A stretch of 64,000 nt of DNA, taken from positions 248,001 through 312,000 of the forward strand of contig JAJDTP010000004.1 of the NCBI GenBank assembly GCA_022827095.1. The letters are read 5' to 3'. The notes under the pieces are model-generated. The model worked only from the letters and a program-made list of their open reading frames with translations, was not told where the DNA came from and did not search any database. This document shows, piece after piece, positions 1 through 7,602 of the stretch. Both the position numbers and the translations under genes were made by a program. Position 1 is the first letter of the stretch. The number at the start of each line of letters is the position of its first letter. This DNA comes from Dehalococcoidia bacterium. Its GTDB lineage: Bacteria; Chloroflexota; Dehalococcoidia; Lucifugimonadales; UBA3495.

Positions 1-231
1 CGGCGTTTCACCCTGGGGCGGGAGCGTCACGCCAACGCTGGCCGCCGGCGTTTCACCCTGGGGCGGGACTACCGCATCGTCAGACCCGCATCCAAATGCG
101 GCCACCAGCAGTAGGGCACAGAAGAACCACACCGACACCACGGGCGCATATCCCACCCGACTGAAGAATCGCGGGCGCCGTCCGTTGTACCGAACGGGCG
201 GCGCCTTTCCAAGTCGTTTACGGCTATTCAT
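1..231 (-). CDS. Putative lipoprotein, N-terminal part (runs off window)
   Basis: Reading the minus strand from the ATG at 231 to the window edge gives 77 uninterrupted codons. The product has a basic N-terminus (MNSRKRLGK), a hydrophobic stretch around residues 32-43 and a cysteine in AAFGCGS near residue 44. That pattern fits a type II signal peptide, so the protein is probably membrane-anchored and exported. After the cysteine the peptide PPQGETP occurs twice, encoded by two copies of a 23-bp sequence 45 bp apart (1-23 and 46-68), so a 15-residue repeat is beginning. The function is unknown and the C-terminus is missing. No clear Shine-Dalgarno sequence precedes the ATG. Confidence 0.6.
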   Translation of the reverse strand, partial: MNSRKRLGKAPPVRYNGRRPRFFSRVGYAPVVSVWFFCALLLVAAFGCGSDDAVVPPQGETPAASVGVTLPPQGETP

Positions 232-254
232 GTGAGCCGGAAAGAGGCAGTCGA

Positions 255-674
255 TCACTCTTCCATCAGGCCGGAGCCGTCGCGCTGCAGCAGTTCGATG
301 CGGACGTCGTCGGGGCCGCGGACGAAGGCGATGCGGACGCCGGGGCGGATGGTGCGCGGCTCCACGTAGATCTCGGCGCCTTTGCTGCGCAGGTCCTCGA
401 CGGCACCGTCAATGTCGTCCACGCGGAAGCCGAAATGGTCCAGGCCCAGGTGCGGGTCGCGCGGGCTCAGGTCGATGTGCTCCTCGGGCGGAACCGAGGC
501 GATGAAAATTGCCAGGCCGTTCACGTCCAGGTCGACACGGGGCACGCCGTCGCTCTGGATCAGGCGCAGGACCTTTGCGCCGAACATGGTCTCGAAGAAG
601 CCGGCCATGCCCTCCGGGTCCTTGGTGCGCACGTGGATGTGGTCGTACGTGTAGGTGTAGACGGGGGTGGTCAT
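255..674 (-). CDS. VOC-family (glyoxalase-like) protein
   Basis: A 139-residue protein of the vicinal oxygen chelate superfamily. It opens with YDHIHVRTKDPEGMAGFFE, the usual first beta-alpha unit with a metal-ligand His, and later has GLDHFGFRVDDIDGAV and a closing strand VRIELLQRDGS with a ligand-type Glu. These match the paired beta-alpha-beta-beta-beta modules of glyoxalase I and dioxygenase relatives. I place the start at 674, not further upstream, because a GGAGG lies about 8 nt before that ATG. Members act on varied substrates (isomerisation, ring cleavage, drug binding), so the reaction is not predictable. It follows nirK on the same strand, 180 nt downstream of it. Confidence 0.75.
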   Translation of the reverse strand: MTTPVYTYTYDHIHVRTKDPEGMAGFFETMFGAKVLRLIQSDGVPRVDLDVNGLAIFIASVPPEEHIDLSPRDPHLGLDHFGFRVDDIDGAVEDLRSKGAEIYVEPRTIRPGVRIAFVRGPDDVRIELLQRDGSGLMEE

Positions 675-740
675 GCCGAAGGCCTCCTCGGAGCGGGTCG
701 CGTCCGATGGGATGGTATTTTCTGTCACTATACATAGCAA

Positions 741-769
741 GGAGCGCAGTCACATTGCAACTGCGCTCC
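741..769 (-). terminator. Perfect 10-bp inverted repeat between nirK and the VOC gene
   Basis: GGAGCGCAGT at 741-750 pairs exactly with ACTGCGCTCC at 760-769 around a 9-nt loop. It lies downstream of the nirK stop (855) and upstream of the VOC start (674), both on the minus strand. It could be a terminator for nirK, although no U-run follows, or a dyad-type operator for the VOC gene. Confidence 0.4.
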
Positions 770-854
770 TGCGCGATTACCGCCATTCGCTCCTGATGCC
801 ACGAGGGATCACGCCCGTCACAACCCGACGGGTGGCCCGGTTACAACAGTCCGG

Positions 855-2129
855 TTACTGGATGGGGCCGGGCGGTGACACCTGCTCCATCAGGTCGTTG
901 TCCCATTCGCCCTCAGCGACGAGGATAGCCTTGGCGTCGAACGCGAATGCCTCGACGAGATTGTGGGACAGGTAAACGTACGTTCCCGACTGGCGGATGG
1001 TGGAGATGGACGCGCCGGCGGACCCGGCGGCGATGACCCACGTCTCCAGGCCGGTTTCGGGCGCGTCGGAGAAGCTGCCACGCTCCCAGACGTAGTCGCC
1101 GTGTCCGCCGATCAGGTGGGGATAGGACTGCCGGTTGGCCTGGGAGTGGACGATGAGGACGTTGTCGCCCACGTTGGCGGTCAACTGTCCGTCGCCCTGG
1201 AGCGCGCCGGTGACGCCGTTGAACACGATGTGTGTTGGGACCAGCGTCTTCATCGCTTCCAGGTCGTCCACGGCTGATGCTGCGGCGCTGTCGTAGCGCT
1301 TGAACTCGCCACTCTCATACCGGGGGATGTAGTAATCCTGCTCACCCACGTAGTAGGCACGGTCATAAGTGATCGGGTTGCCGGCGGGGTCTTTCAGGCC
1401 GCCGCGAGGCAGCACCATGATGGCGCCGTTCATGCCGTGGGTGACGTGCCAGGGCACCATGGTTCCGCCGGGCGCGCAGTGGTAGATGAACACGCCCGGC
1501 TTCACCGCCCGGAAACGCAGCACCACCTCCTGGCCCGGGCCGACGTTGGTCAGCGCACCACCGCCTAGGGCGCCAATAGAAGCGTGGAAGTCGATGTTGT
1601 GCAGCAAAACGTTGCTGGCGGGATTGGCCAGGGTCAGTTCCACGTAGTCGCCCTCGTGAACCACGATCATGGGCCCGGGGACGGAGCCGTGGAACGTGAA
1701 GGCCCACATGAACACGCCGGGCGCGACCTCGATCTCCTTCTCCTCGATCTCCATGCGAACCTCAACGACTCGGGGTTCGCCGTCGTAAACCTGCTCGTGC
1801 TCGGGGAAGAAGGTCGGGGCCACCAGCTCCTGGGTCACCCGCTCCAGGGTGCTGACGTCCTCGGGTTCCCAGGTGCGCGGGCCTTCCCAGGTGGAGGGCA
1901 CGGTGGAAACCACGGCCTCGCTGCCGGCGCCGGGGGCCGGCGCTGCCTCGGGGCTGGGCAGGGCGGTGGGCAGGGAGAACTCCTGGGTCACCGCGGGCAT
2001 GCCCGGGTCGCGGCCGCAGGCGATGCTTGCCAGCAGCAGCAACGCCACTCCAAACAGCGCGATCTTGACGCCAGGGAAGGGTTTAACCCTCTGGCGCTCT
2101 ATCCGACGGTCAACATTGTGGCCTCGCAT
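855..2129 (-). CDS. nirK: Copper-containing nitrite reductase (NO-forming), lipoprotein form
   Basis: A 424-residue two-cupredoxin enzyme that reduces nitrite to nitric oxide outside the cytoplasmic membrane. Residues 21-38 form a hydrophobic signal ending in LASIAC, a good lipobox with Cys38, followed by a Pro/Ala-rich linker to about residue 90. The copper sites are intact: LLHNIDFH gives His177 (type 1), catalytic Asp180 and His182 (type 2); YHCAP gives His217 (type 2) and Cys218 (type 1); PWH228 and GMNGA Met233 complete type 1; PTHIVFNG supplies catalytic His300 and GGHGDYVW His343. The start at 2129 has GGGGGTGA just upstream. No other denitrification gene is in the window, so nitrite detoxification or partial denitrification is an inference. 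Confidence 0.93.
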   Translation of the reverse strand: MRGHNVDRRIERQRVKPFPGVKIALFGVALLLLASIACGRDPGMPAVTQEFSLPTALPSPEAAPAPGAGSEAVVSTVPSTWEGPRTWEPEDVSTLERVTQELVAPTFFPEHEQVYDGEPRVVEVRMEIEEKEIEVAPGVFMWAFTFHGSVPGPMIVVHEGDYVELTLANPASNVLLHNIDFHASIGALGGGALTNVGPGQEVVLRFRAVKPGVFIYHCAPGGTMVPWHVTHGMNGAIMVLPRGGLKDPAGNPITYDRAYYVGEQDYYIPRYESGEFKRYDSAAASAVDDLEAMKTLVPTHIVFNGVTGALQGDGQLTANVGDNVLIVHSQANRQSYPHLIGGHGDYVWERGSFSDAPETGLETWVIAAGSAGASISTIRQSGTYVYLSHNLVEAFAFDAKAILVAEGEWDNDLMEQVSPPGPIQ

Positions 2130-2473
2130 TATTCACCCCCACTGGCCGGCCAGGTATTGTGCAGCCGGGCATCAGTAGTGGTTTAAATTGTACTCCTTGC
2201 ACATACGCATAGATTACGAAAAGCGCGAGTCAATAATTCACCATTTGCCTTATATATGCTTTGTTATGCACATAATGATAGGTGATAATGCTTTTTCAAC
2301 TTTCATGTTGTTGCGTGACGACCGGTCATTGCGCCGGGATCAAACCGTTGGCGTTGGATTGCGATTGGTGCGGTTCCGTCATTGCTGTCCGAATAGCCTC
2401 GCTCTGTGACGTAGCCTGAGCCCGGCAGGTGGACCATTGCCAGGTAGCTTACGCGCGAGATCGCGCTTGGCCC
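2130..2473. other. Intergenic stretch, AT-rich upstream of nirK
   Basis: No convincing gene lies here. About 2160-2320 is clearly AT-richer than the surroundings and should hold the nirK promoter on the minus strand. I looked for an FNR-type TTGAT-N4-ATCAA palindrome and did not find a convincing one. Confidence 0.5.
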
Positions 2474-2872
2474 TTACAGTCTCTGTACGTTTGGCAGTGT
2501 TGCCATCCGGCGGTCGAGGGTCAGGGTTTCCAGGCCGGCGCGCCGATAATCGTCAGCGATGAGCCGGTCGAACAGTCCCGGGCTCTCTGGTGATTGCAGC
2601 GCTAGAAGCACGGCTTGACCGTTCAGCGGCGCGACCAGGCCGCTGGTCAGCACGCTGGTCAGCGCGGCACGCGTATCGGTGTCGGACGCACCGTAGTGGT
2701 GCTGAATGGTAACGTAGGCTTCGCCGATGACCTGATTGGACGCAAAGATCTCGCGACCTTCGTCCTCGACCATTGCCTGAAGCGCATCTACAGCATGACG
2801 AAAGTCGCTTTCCGGCTCTCCTACGACTAGCCTCACCAGGACCGAGGTGTCAATCCCTAAGCGAGGTGTCAT
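2474..2872 (-). CDS. PIN-domain toxin (VapC-like)
   Basis: About 132 residues with PIN-domain features: the first acidic residue in LGIDTSVLVRLV, a conserved Glu in NQVIGEAYVTI, and the C-terminal SPGLFDRLIADDYRRAG with two acidic residues. PIN proteins of this type are usually Mg-dependent ribonucleases held in check by a partner antitoxin. The ATG at 2872 overlaps the end of the AbrB-like antitoxin gene by 23 nt, as expected for a coupled pair; a GTG at 2884 is an alternative start. The family is clear, but the RNA target is unknown. Confidence 0.8.
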   Translation of the reverse strand: MTPRLGIDTSVLVRLVVGEPESDFRHAVDALQAMVEDEGREIFASNQVIGEAYVTIQHHYGASDTDTRAALTSVLTSGLVAPLNGQAVLLALQSPESPGLFDRLIADDYRRAGLETLTLDRRMATLPNVQRL

Positions 2873-3092
2873 AGGGCTGATCACGGAACTTCCGGATGTC
2901 GAACGGCGGTGTTCCGGGCACGATCTTGTCCCGCAGGGTGCCCAACCGCGAGTAGTCGATACGCCTGGGACGCAGGATGAAGCCGTCCTGACTTTCGGTC
3001 AGTTCCAAATGGTCTCCGGGCTTTACTCCCATGGCGTCCAGGACCCGGGCCGGAAACGTAACCTGACGCTTGGAGGTAATCTTGACAATCAT
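2850..3092 (-). CDS. AbrB/MazE-type antitoxin
   Basis: An 80-residue protein starting MIVKITSKRQVTFPARVLD followed by GVKPGDHLEL, the swapped-hairpin SpoVT/AbrB DNA-binding fold at residues 1-45. The C-terminal 35 residues (RPRRIDYSRLGTLRDKI onward) would be the toxin-binding tail. It is the first gene of a two-gene operon with the overlapping PIN gene. Such antitoxins normally neutralise the toxin and repress their own promoter. No operator palindrome was identified with confidence. Confidence 0.82.
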   Translation of the reverse strand: MIVKITSKRQVTFPARVLDAMGVKPGDHLELTESQDGFILRPRRIDYSRLGTLRDKIVPGTPPFDIRKFRDQPYDTSLRD

Positions 3093-3305
3093 AGCATCTC
3101 CTTACCAACATGCTATCCAGTGTAAGGCGCACTGTCAATGAATACCGGCGGAACGTGCCTGAAGGATCGCCTCAGAAGATACGAGCCCCCGGCCTCCGTC
3201 GGGCTGGAAGTTTTGAATAGTCCCCATGCTGATCATGACAAGCGGTGCGTCCCGTAACCCACGACTTCGAATGGACCACGCCCGCGACGGCTGACCACCG
3301 GCCCG

Positions 3306-3316
3306 TTTGCTATACT
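3306..3316 (+). promoter_or_regulatory. Extended -10 promoter candidate before the AAA ATPase gene
   Basis: TTTGCTATACT contains TG-N-TATACT, a good extended -10 element, 42 nt before the chosen ATG at 3358. No matching -35 is obvious. The same GCTATACT motif precedes the gene at 33581. Confidence 0.45.
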
Positions 3317-3357
3317 GCCGGCGGACCCCCACCCTGACCAAAGGACGGCCTGACTCC

Positions 3358-4767
3358 ATGTCCACGAACAATACTTTGCCCGCCACCATCGGCGAACTCC
3401 GCGATAGCGGATACCAATCGGTATCGGTGCGCGAGGAGATCCGTCGCAACCTGATCGCCAAAATACGCGCCGAAGAACCGGTGTTTCCCGGCATCATCGG
3501 CTTCGACCAGACGGTGATCCCGCAGCTGGAAAACGCCATCCTGGCGGGGCAGGACATCATCCTGCTGGGCGAGCGCGGGCAGGCGAAGACCCGGTTGATC
3601 CGTGAGATGGTCAACCTGCTGGACGAGCAGCTTCCGGTCATCGCTGGCGGCGAGCTGAACGACGACCCCTACAATCCCCTCAGTCCGGACGCCAGGCAGA
3701 TGGTGGCCGACATGGGCGACGACACCCCCGTGGCCTGGATCGGCCGGGACCTGCGCTACTCGGAAAAACTGGCCACGCCTGACATCTCCATCGCCGATCT
3801 CATCGGCGAGATCGACCCAATCAAGGTGGCCGAGGGGCGGCACCTATCGGACGAGTCGGCCATCCACTATGGCCTGGTGCCCCGCACCAACCGAGGGATC
3901 TTCTGCATCAACGAGCTGCCCGACCTGGCCGAGCGTATCCAGGTGGGCCTGTTCAACCTGATGGAAGAACGCGACGTGCAGATCAAGGGCTACCGCATCC
4001 GGATGCCACTGGACGTGTTCGTGGTGGCCACGGCCAACCCAGAGGACTACACTAACCGCGGTCGCATCGTCACACCGCTCAAGGACCGCTACGGGGCGCA
4101 GATTCACACCCACTATCCTCAGTCGCTCGACGAAGAGATCGCCATCATGGACCAGGAACGCAACCGCTTCCCCGACGAGGACCGGGTGGTGGTTCCCCAG
4201 TTCATGACGGACATCATCGCCGAGGTGACGGCGCGGGCCCGCTCCAGCAACGAGATCAACCAGCGCTCGGGCGTGAGCGTGCGCGTCTCCATCGCCAACT
4301 ACGAAACCCTCATCAGCAATGCGCTGCGGCGCAGCATCCGGCTGGGGGAAAACATCGCCTGCCCTCGCATCAGCGACCTGCCCTTTCTGGTCGCCTCTTT
4401 GGGAGGGAAGATCGAGTTGGAGACCTTCGGCGAGGGCCGGGAAGACCGGCTGGTGGAGGACCTCACCAAGCGGGCCACGCTGGGCATCTTCGGCCGCTAC
4501 TGCACCGTGGACAACCTGGAAGACATCGTCACATCCTTCGACCTGGGCAACGCCGTGGAAACTGGAAACGACGTGCCGGCTGCCGCCTACGCCACGGCGC
4601 TGGACAACGTGGATGGGCTGCGCGCAGCGGTTACCTCCCTGGTGGGCGACGAACAGCGCCCGGAGGTGCTGGCGTCAGCGGTGGAATTCGTGCTGGAAGG
4701 GCTCCACCTGAACCGCAGGCTCAACTGCGCGCGCACGCCGGCGGGCGGCTACCGTTACGCGCGGTAG
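3358..4767 (+). CDS. MoxR/ChlI-like AAA+ ATPase
   Basis: A 469-residue AAA+ protein of the magnesium-chelatase/MoxR type. The Walker A variant GERGQAKT is at residues 71-78 and Walker B is GIFCINELPDL (about 180-190), with Asn in place of the usual Asp, as in this subgroup. Next come LMEERDVQIKGYRI, sensor-1 VVATANPEDY (about 222-231) and an arginine-rich helical lid. MoxR-type ATPases usually act with a von Willebrand A-domain partner as metal-insertion or complex-assembly chaperones. No VWA gene follows; the next genes are Uma2 paralogues. The ATG at 3358 is preferred over the upstream in-frame start because it fits the family's N-terminus. Confidence 0.82.
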   Translation: MSTNNTLPATIGELRDSGYQSVSVREEIRRNLIAKIRAEEPVFPGIIGFDQTVIPQLENAILAGQDIILLGERGQAKTRLIREMVNLLDEQLPVIAGGELNDDPYNPLSPDARQMVADMGDDTPVAWIGRDLRYSEKLATPDISIADLIGEIDPIKVAEGRHLSDESAIHYGLVPRTNRGIFCINELPDLAERIQVGLFNLMEERDVQIKGYRIRMPLDVFVVATANPEDYTNRGRIVTPLKDRYGAQIHTHYPQSLDEEIAIMDQERNRFPDEDRVVVPQFMTDIIAEVTARARSSNEINQRSGVSVRVSIANYETLISNALRRSIRLGENIACPRISDLPFLVASLGGKIELETFGEGREDRLVEDLTKRATLGIFGRYCTVDNLEDIVTSFDLGNAVETGNDVPAAAYATALDNVDGLRAAVTSLVGDEQRPEVLASAVEFVLEGLHLNRRLNCARTPAGGYRYAR

Positions 4768-4796
4768 CGATTGAGACTTGACCAGGAGGTTTTGCC

Positions 4797-5372
4797 ATGA
4801 CGACGCAAAACATCACCGCCGCGCCGCCGGTTACGCTGGCGGAGTATGCCGCGTTGCCAAAGTATCCGCGCTACGAACTGGTCAACGGAGTCCTGATTGA
4901 ACTGATGGTTGCGTCGGAAGAACACGAAGAAGCGGCGGCTCTAAACACCGCGACCTTGGTGCATCATGTCTATCCCAATCGCTTGGGCAAGGTGTACACC
5001 GGCAACCGGGGGTACGTTACCGGACCGGATTCTCCGGCCACGTCACGGATGCCCGACGTTTCGTTCGTGTCCAACGCACGGCTGGCGCAACCCGACCTGG
5101 CGGGAAAGCTCTACAACGGTGCGCCGGACCTCGCTGTGGAAATCCTGTCCGACAGCAATACGCTGGCGGAAATAGCCCAAAAGATCAGGGAATACCTGGA
5201 TGCCGGCGGCAGGGCCGTCTGGGTCATCGACATCGACGCCCGCACCCTGACGGTGCACCGACCCGGCGCGCCGGCGCTGGTTTTGACTGACGGCGATACC
5301 GTGGACGGAGAGGACTATTTGCCGGGTTTCACCTGCCCGGTGGCCGATATGCTGCCCCGGCTACATTCATGA
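4797..5372 (+). CDS. Uma2-family putative endonuclease, tandem copy 1
   Basis: A 191-residue Uma2 (DUF820) protein with a PD-(D/E)XK-like fold. The signature parts are YELVNGVLIELMVAS, SRMPDVSFVS, the acidic core PDLAVEILSDSN, and KIREYLDAGGRAVWVID. AGGAGG sits 8 nt before the ATG. Uma2 genes are greatly expanded in some bacteria, and their biological role is unsettled. The next gene is a close paralogue in the same orientation. Confidence 0.88.
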   Translation: MTTQNITAAPPVTLAEYAALPKYPRYELVNGVLIELMVASEEHEEAAALNTATLVHHVYPNRLGKVYTGNRGYVTGPDSPATSRMPDVSFVSNARLAQPDLAGKLYNGAPDLAVEILSDSNTLAEIAQKIREYLDAGGRAVWVIDIDARTLTVHRPGAPALVLTDGDTVDGEDYLPGFTCPVADMLPRLHS

Positions 5373-5404
5373 TGACCAGCAGTCGATAATACGGAGGCTC
5401 CAAC

Positions 5405-5980
5405 GTGACGACGCAACCAACCGCCGCCGCGCCGCCGGTTTCACTGAAAGAGTATGCTGCGCTGCCGAAGCATCCGCGCCATGAACTGGTGAAGGGAGTA
5501 TTGGTCGAGCTGATGGTTGCGTCGGAAGAACACGAACATACCGGATCGCTGGTCGTTATACGGGTCGGCAATCATGTCTTGCTCAATCGTTTGGGACGAG
5601 TGTACCTCAGCAACCGGGGCTATGTGACCGGCCCCGATTCTCCGGCCACATCACGAATGCCTGACGTTTCCTTTGTTTCCAACGCCCGATTGGATCAGCC
5701 GGACGTGGCAGGGATGCTCTACGACGGCGCACCGGACCTGGCCGTCGAAATACTTTCCGAGAGCAATACGCCAACCCAAATCGCCCAGAAGATCCGCGAA
5801 TATCTGGGCGCCGGCGGCAGGGCGGTCTGGGTAATCGATATCGACGCCCGCACGCTGACGGTGCATACCGCCGACGCGCCGCCGTTGGTTCTCACCGACG
5901 CCGGCACGGTGGACGGCGGGGACTACCTGCCCGGCTTCGCCTGCCCTGTGGAGGATCTGCTGCCGCTCCGAGCCGGCTAA
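5405..5980 (+). CDS. Uma2-family putative endonuclease, tandem copy 2
   Basis: A 191-residue protein nearly collinear with the preceding gene: the same length, the same SRMPDVSFVSNARL block and almost the same PDLAVEILS and KIREYL segments. A recent tandem duplication is therefore likely. It starts with GTG, preceded by GGAGG. The N-terminal half has diverged more (EHTGSLVVIRVGNHVLLNRLG against EAAALNTATLVHHVYPNRLG). Its stop codon overlaps by 4 nt the end of the converging HesB-related gene. Confidence 0.88.
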   Translation: MTTQPTAAAPPVSLKEYAALPKHPRHELVKGVLVELMVASEEHEHTGSLVVIRVGNHVLLNRLGRVYLSNRGYVTGPDSPATSRMPDVSFVSNARLDQPDVAGMLYDGAPDLAVEILSESNTPTQIAQKIREYLGAGGRAVWVIDIDARTLTVHTADAPPLVLTDAGTVDGGDYLPGFACPVEDLLPLRAG

Positions 5981-6306
5981 ACGAGGGAAGCGCGACGGCC
6001 CAGCGTGACGCCGTGGGGCAGCACGATGGTGGCCTTGAGGTTCCGAAAGAGCAGGAACCGGCTCATCGAGACGTCCACCTGCACGGCGTATTCCGCGATG
6101 CCCGGGGCCAGGTACAGGGTGATGTCGTCCTGGCTGGCGGGGTCGTAGGACTCCAGGCTGCGACGCCGGCGGACGTTGGTATCGACCGATACCTCTACGG
6201 AATCGCCGCTTCAACCCTTCCAGCAGATCAGGTCGACCACGGCCTGACCGCCCTTCTGGCGGATGAACTGGGCAGCTTCTGGGGTTATTTCAAGCTGTGT
6301 GGTCAT
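5977..6306 (-). CDS. HesB-related protein with in-frame UGA, candidate selenoprotein
   Basis: Reading from the ATG at 6306 through one UGA to the TAG at 5977 gives 110 codons in a single frame. The N-terminus ITPEAAQFIRQKGGQAVVD is that of A-type Fe-S carrier (HesB) relatives. The UGA is codon 32 (6211-6213), in the context DLICWKG-UGA-SGDSVEV, where relatives have a Cys- or Sec-containing loop. After it the frame still looks protein-like (DDITLYLAPGIAEY, VDVSMSRFLLFRNLKATIVL). A SECIS-like hairpin follows the UGA. I recall HesB-like selenoproteins as a described class. A nonsense mutation is the alternative, but 77 clean codons downstream argue against decay. The ATG lies 5 nt after the hicA stop, so it may be co-transcribed with hicBA. 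Confidence 0.68.
6178..6210 (-). promoter_or_regulatory. SECIS-like hairpin downstream of the UGA codon
   Basis: On the minus strand the sequence immediately after the UGA contains GGTATC-GGTC-GATACC (6193-6178). This is a perfect 6-bp stem, or 7 bp if the loop G-C closes, with a GGUC apical loop 23 nt after the UGA. Bacterial SECIS elements have a stem with a G-rich GGU-type loop roughly 16-37 nt after the Sec codon; E. coli fdhF has a GGUC loop. A lower GCGG/CCGC pairing is possible. Confidence 0.62.
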
Positions 6307-6311
6307 GTCGT

Positions 6312-6620
6312 TCACTCATCCAGAGGCTGCCCGTCCCACGGCGCGTCGGGATCAAGGTAGCGGCGGGGGATTTCGCCCCGGAGGGCGGCGCGGAACTCCT
6401 CGGCGCTGTTCATCTTCAACTGCTTGATGGCGATGTCACCCATCAACGTGGCGCCTATATCTTTATCACCGTGCGATACCATGGTCCACAATCTGATCCC
6501 GGACGACATTACTAACCATTCGTGATGAAAATAGGTATGATCACGGTTATCCTGCACAAATCTCATCCGATGGAGCAGGCGGCGTAGTTCACGGGTTTTG
6601 ACGTTGGCTATCCTCACCAT
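6312..6620 (-). CDS. hicA: HicA-like toxin
   Basis: A 102-residue protein with the small dsRBD-like HicA fold: TRELRRLLHRMRFVQDNRDHTYFHH carries the catalytic-type His in DHTYF, followed by SGIRLWTMVSHGDKDIGATLMGDIAIKQL, matching the HicA strand and C-terminal helix. HicA toxins cleave mRNA. The gene begins 2 nt after the hicB stop. It is somewhat longer than classical HicA, with an extra tail of about 20 residues (RGEIPRRYLDPDAPWDG). The UGA-containing gene starts 5 nt downstream. Confidence 0.7.
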   Translation of the reverse strand: MVRIANVKTRELRRLLHRMRFVQDNRDHTYFHHEWLVMSSGIRLWTMVSHGDKDIGATLMGDIAIKQLKMNSAEEFRAALRGEIPRRYLDPDAPWDGQPLDE

Positions 6621-6622
6621 CT

Positions 6623-6913
6623 TTATGCGAGCGTCGGCGCAATAGCAGGTTCAACCTGGAGCACCCAATGGGCGATACCTTCCGAGGCCAAATCAGCGAG
6701 CTTTTCCGTCAACTCGTCTTGAGCCGCCTGATCCGATTTGGCTACTCCGGGCATCCTTTCCAGAAAGCCAGCCATGGTAGCCGCCGCTTCAGCCAGGGCT
6801 TCGGCCTCAGTGTCGCCTTGACCGTGAGCATAATTGATAGCTGGGCAAACTGCGGCGTAGCACTTGGAACCGTCGGACAGATCATCCAGCCAGACAACGA
6901 CTTCGTATTCCAT
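6623..6913 (-). CDS. hicB: HicB-like antitoxin
   Basis: A 96-residue protein with a partial RNase H-like HicB fold: YEVVVWLDDLSDGSKCYAAVCPAINYAHGQGDTEAEALAEAAATMAGFLE. The strand-turn-strand, the G-x-T-xx-EA-x-xx-A motif and the following helix are typical. I see no obvious C-terminal DNA-binding domain. It lies directly upstream of the hicA-like gene in the hicB-hicA order found in many genomes. Confidence 0.72.
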   Translation of the reverse strand: MEYEVVVWLDDLSDGSKCYAAVCPAINYAHGQGDTEAEALAEAAATMAGFLERMPGVAKSDQAAQDELTEKLADLASEGIAHWVLQVEPAIAPTLA

Positions 6914-6953
6914 GATATCCCTCTCTGCTTTCGTAAGACAATTATACTCTGAG

Positions 6954-7556
6954 CTACGATGCTGTCGCCAACAGCAAGGAGTTCCGCGCTTCGATGGCCG
7001 CGGGATGAACCGCTGAACCTTTGTTTAACATGCGCACCACATTCCTGGTTAGGAACATGATCATGGCAGCCGGGAGGTCGTTCTCCGCCAACTCCTTGAG
7101 CTCTCCCTGCCAGGGGTAACGCTTGACCTTTACCGGGTCCAGCTTGTCGGCGAGGAACACGATGTGGGCGATGGGGTCTCCGCCGGTCGGGTCGCCGGTG
7201 GTGTGCCAGTAGATGGCGTTGTAGAGTTGAGCATGGCCCAGGCCGTCCTCGCGCTTGAGCAACTCCGCGCCCACCATGCCGTGCAGGATGGCCGGATTGC
7301 GGCGTTCGAACTCGGTGACCGGAGGCAGGTCGTACTCCTCCATGCGAAGGAGGTTCTCCAAGCCGGAGAAGTGCTTGGTGGCGTCGTGGGCCAGGCCGGT
7401 CAGGCCGATAGCTTCCACGTCCTGGCCATGTCGCTCGGCGAGGCCACGGGCGATCTGCTCCACGCGCTGGCAGTGCTCCTGGAGCCCGGGCGGCAAACGG
7501 CGGATCCGGCGGTGGATGCGGTCGACCACGCGGTCGGAGATTTCGATGGTGGTCAT
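6954..7556 (-). CDS. HD-domain phosphohydrolase, YqeK-like
   Basis: A 200-residue HD-superfamily protein. Metal-binding motifs appear in order: HCQRVEQIARGLAERHG, LAHDATKHF (the HD pair), ILHGMVGAELL, YNAIYWHTTGDP and FLADKLDPVKVKRY. This order and the ADKLDP block match YqeK, which splits diadenosine tetraphosphate symmetrically to ADP. The ATG at 7556 is chosen over an upstream in-frame start because it leads straight into the conserved helix. An unusual feature is a C-terminal extension of about 30 residues rich in small residues. Cytosolic function is expected. Confidence 0.78.
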   Translation of the reverse strand: MTTIEISDRVVDRIHRRIRRLPPGLQEHCQRVEQIARGLAERHGQDVEAIGLTGLAHDATKHFSGLENLLRMEEYDLPPVTEFERRNPAILHGMVGAELLKREDGLGHAQLYNAIYWHTTGDPTGGDPIAHIVFLADKLDPVKVKRYPWQGELKELAENDLPAAMIMFLTRNVVRMLNKGSAVHPAAIEARNSLLLATAS

Positions 7557-7602
7557 GGATGTTATCGTCCTCGTCTCTGCCCATTCAGGCAATTAGAGAT
7601 AC

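Noticed and set aside
1-69. Possible CRISPR repeat pair
   Set aside because: The 23-bp repeats fall in one open frame with 45-bp spacing divisible by three and encode a peptide repeat after a lipobox.
2188-2409. Plus-strand frame upstream of nirK
   Set aside because: An AT-rich intergenic stretch with no start context or motif; more likely promoter DNA.
5651-6214. Minus-strand frame of 187 codons
   Set aside because: It covers Uma2 sequence and the HesB-related gene in a wrong frame; the correct frame there reads through one UGA with a HesB-like motif.
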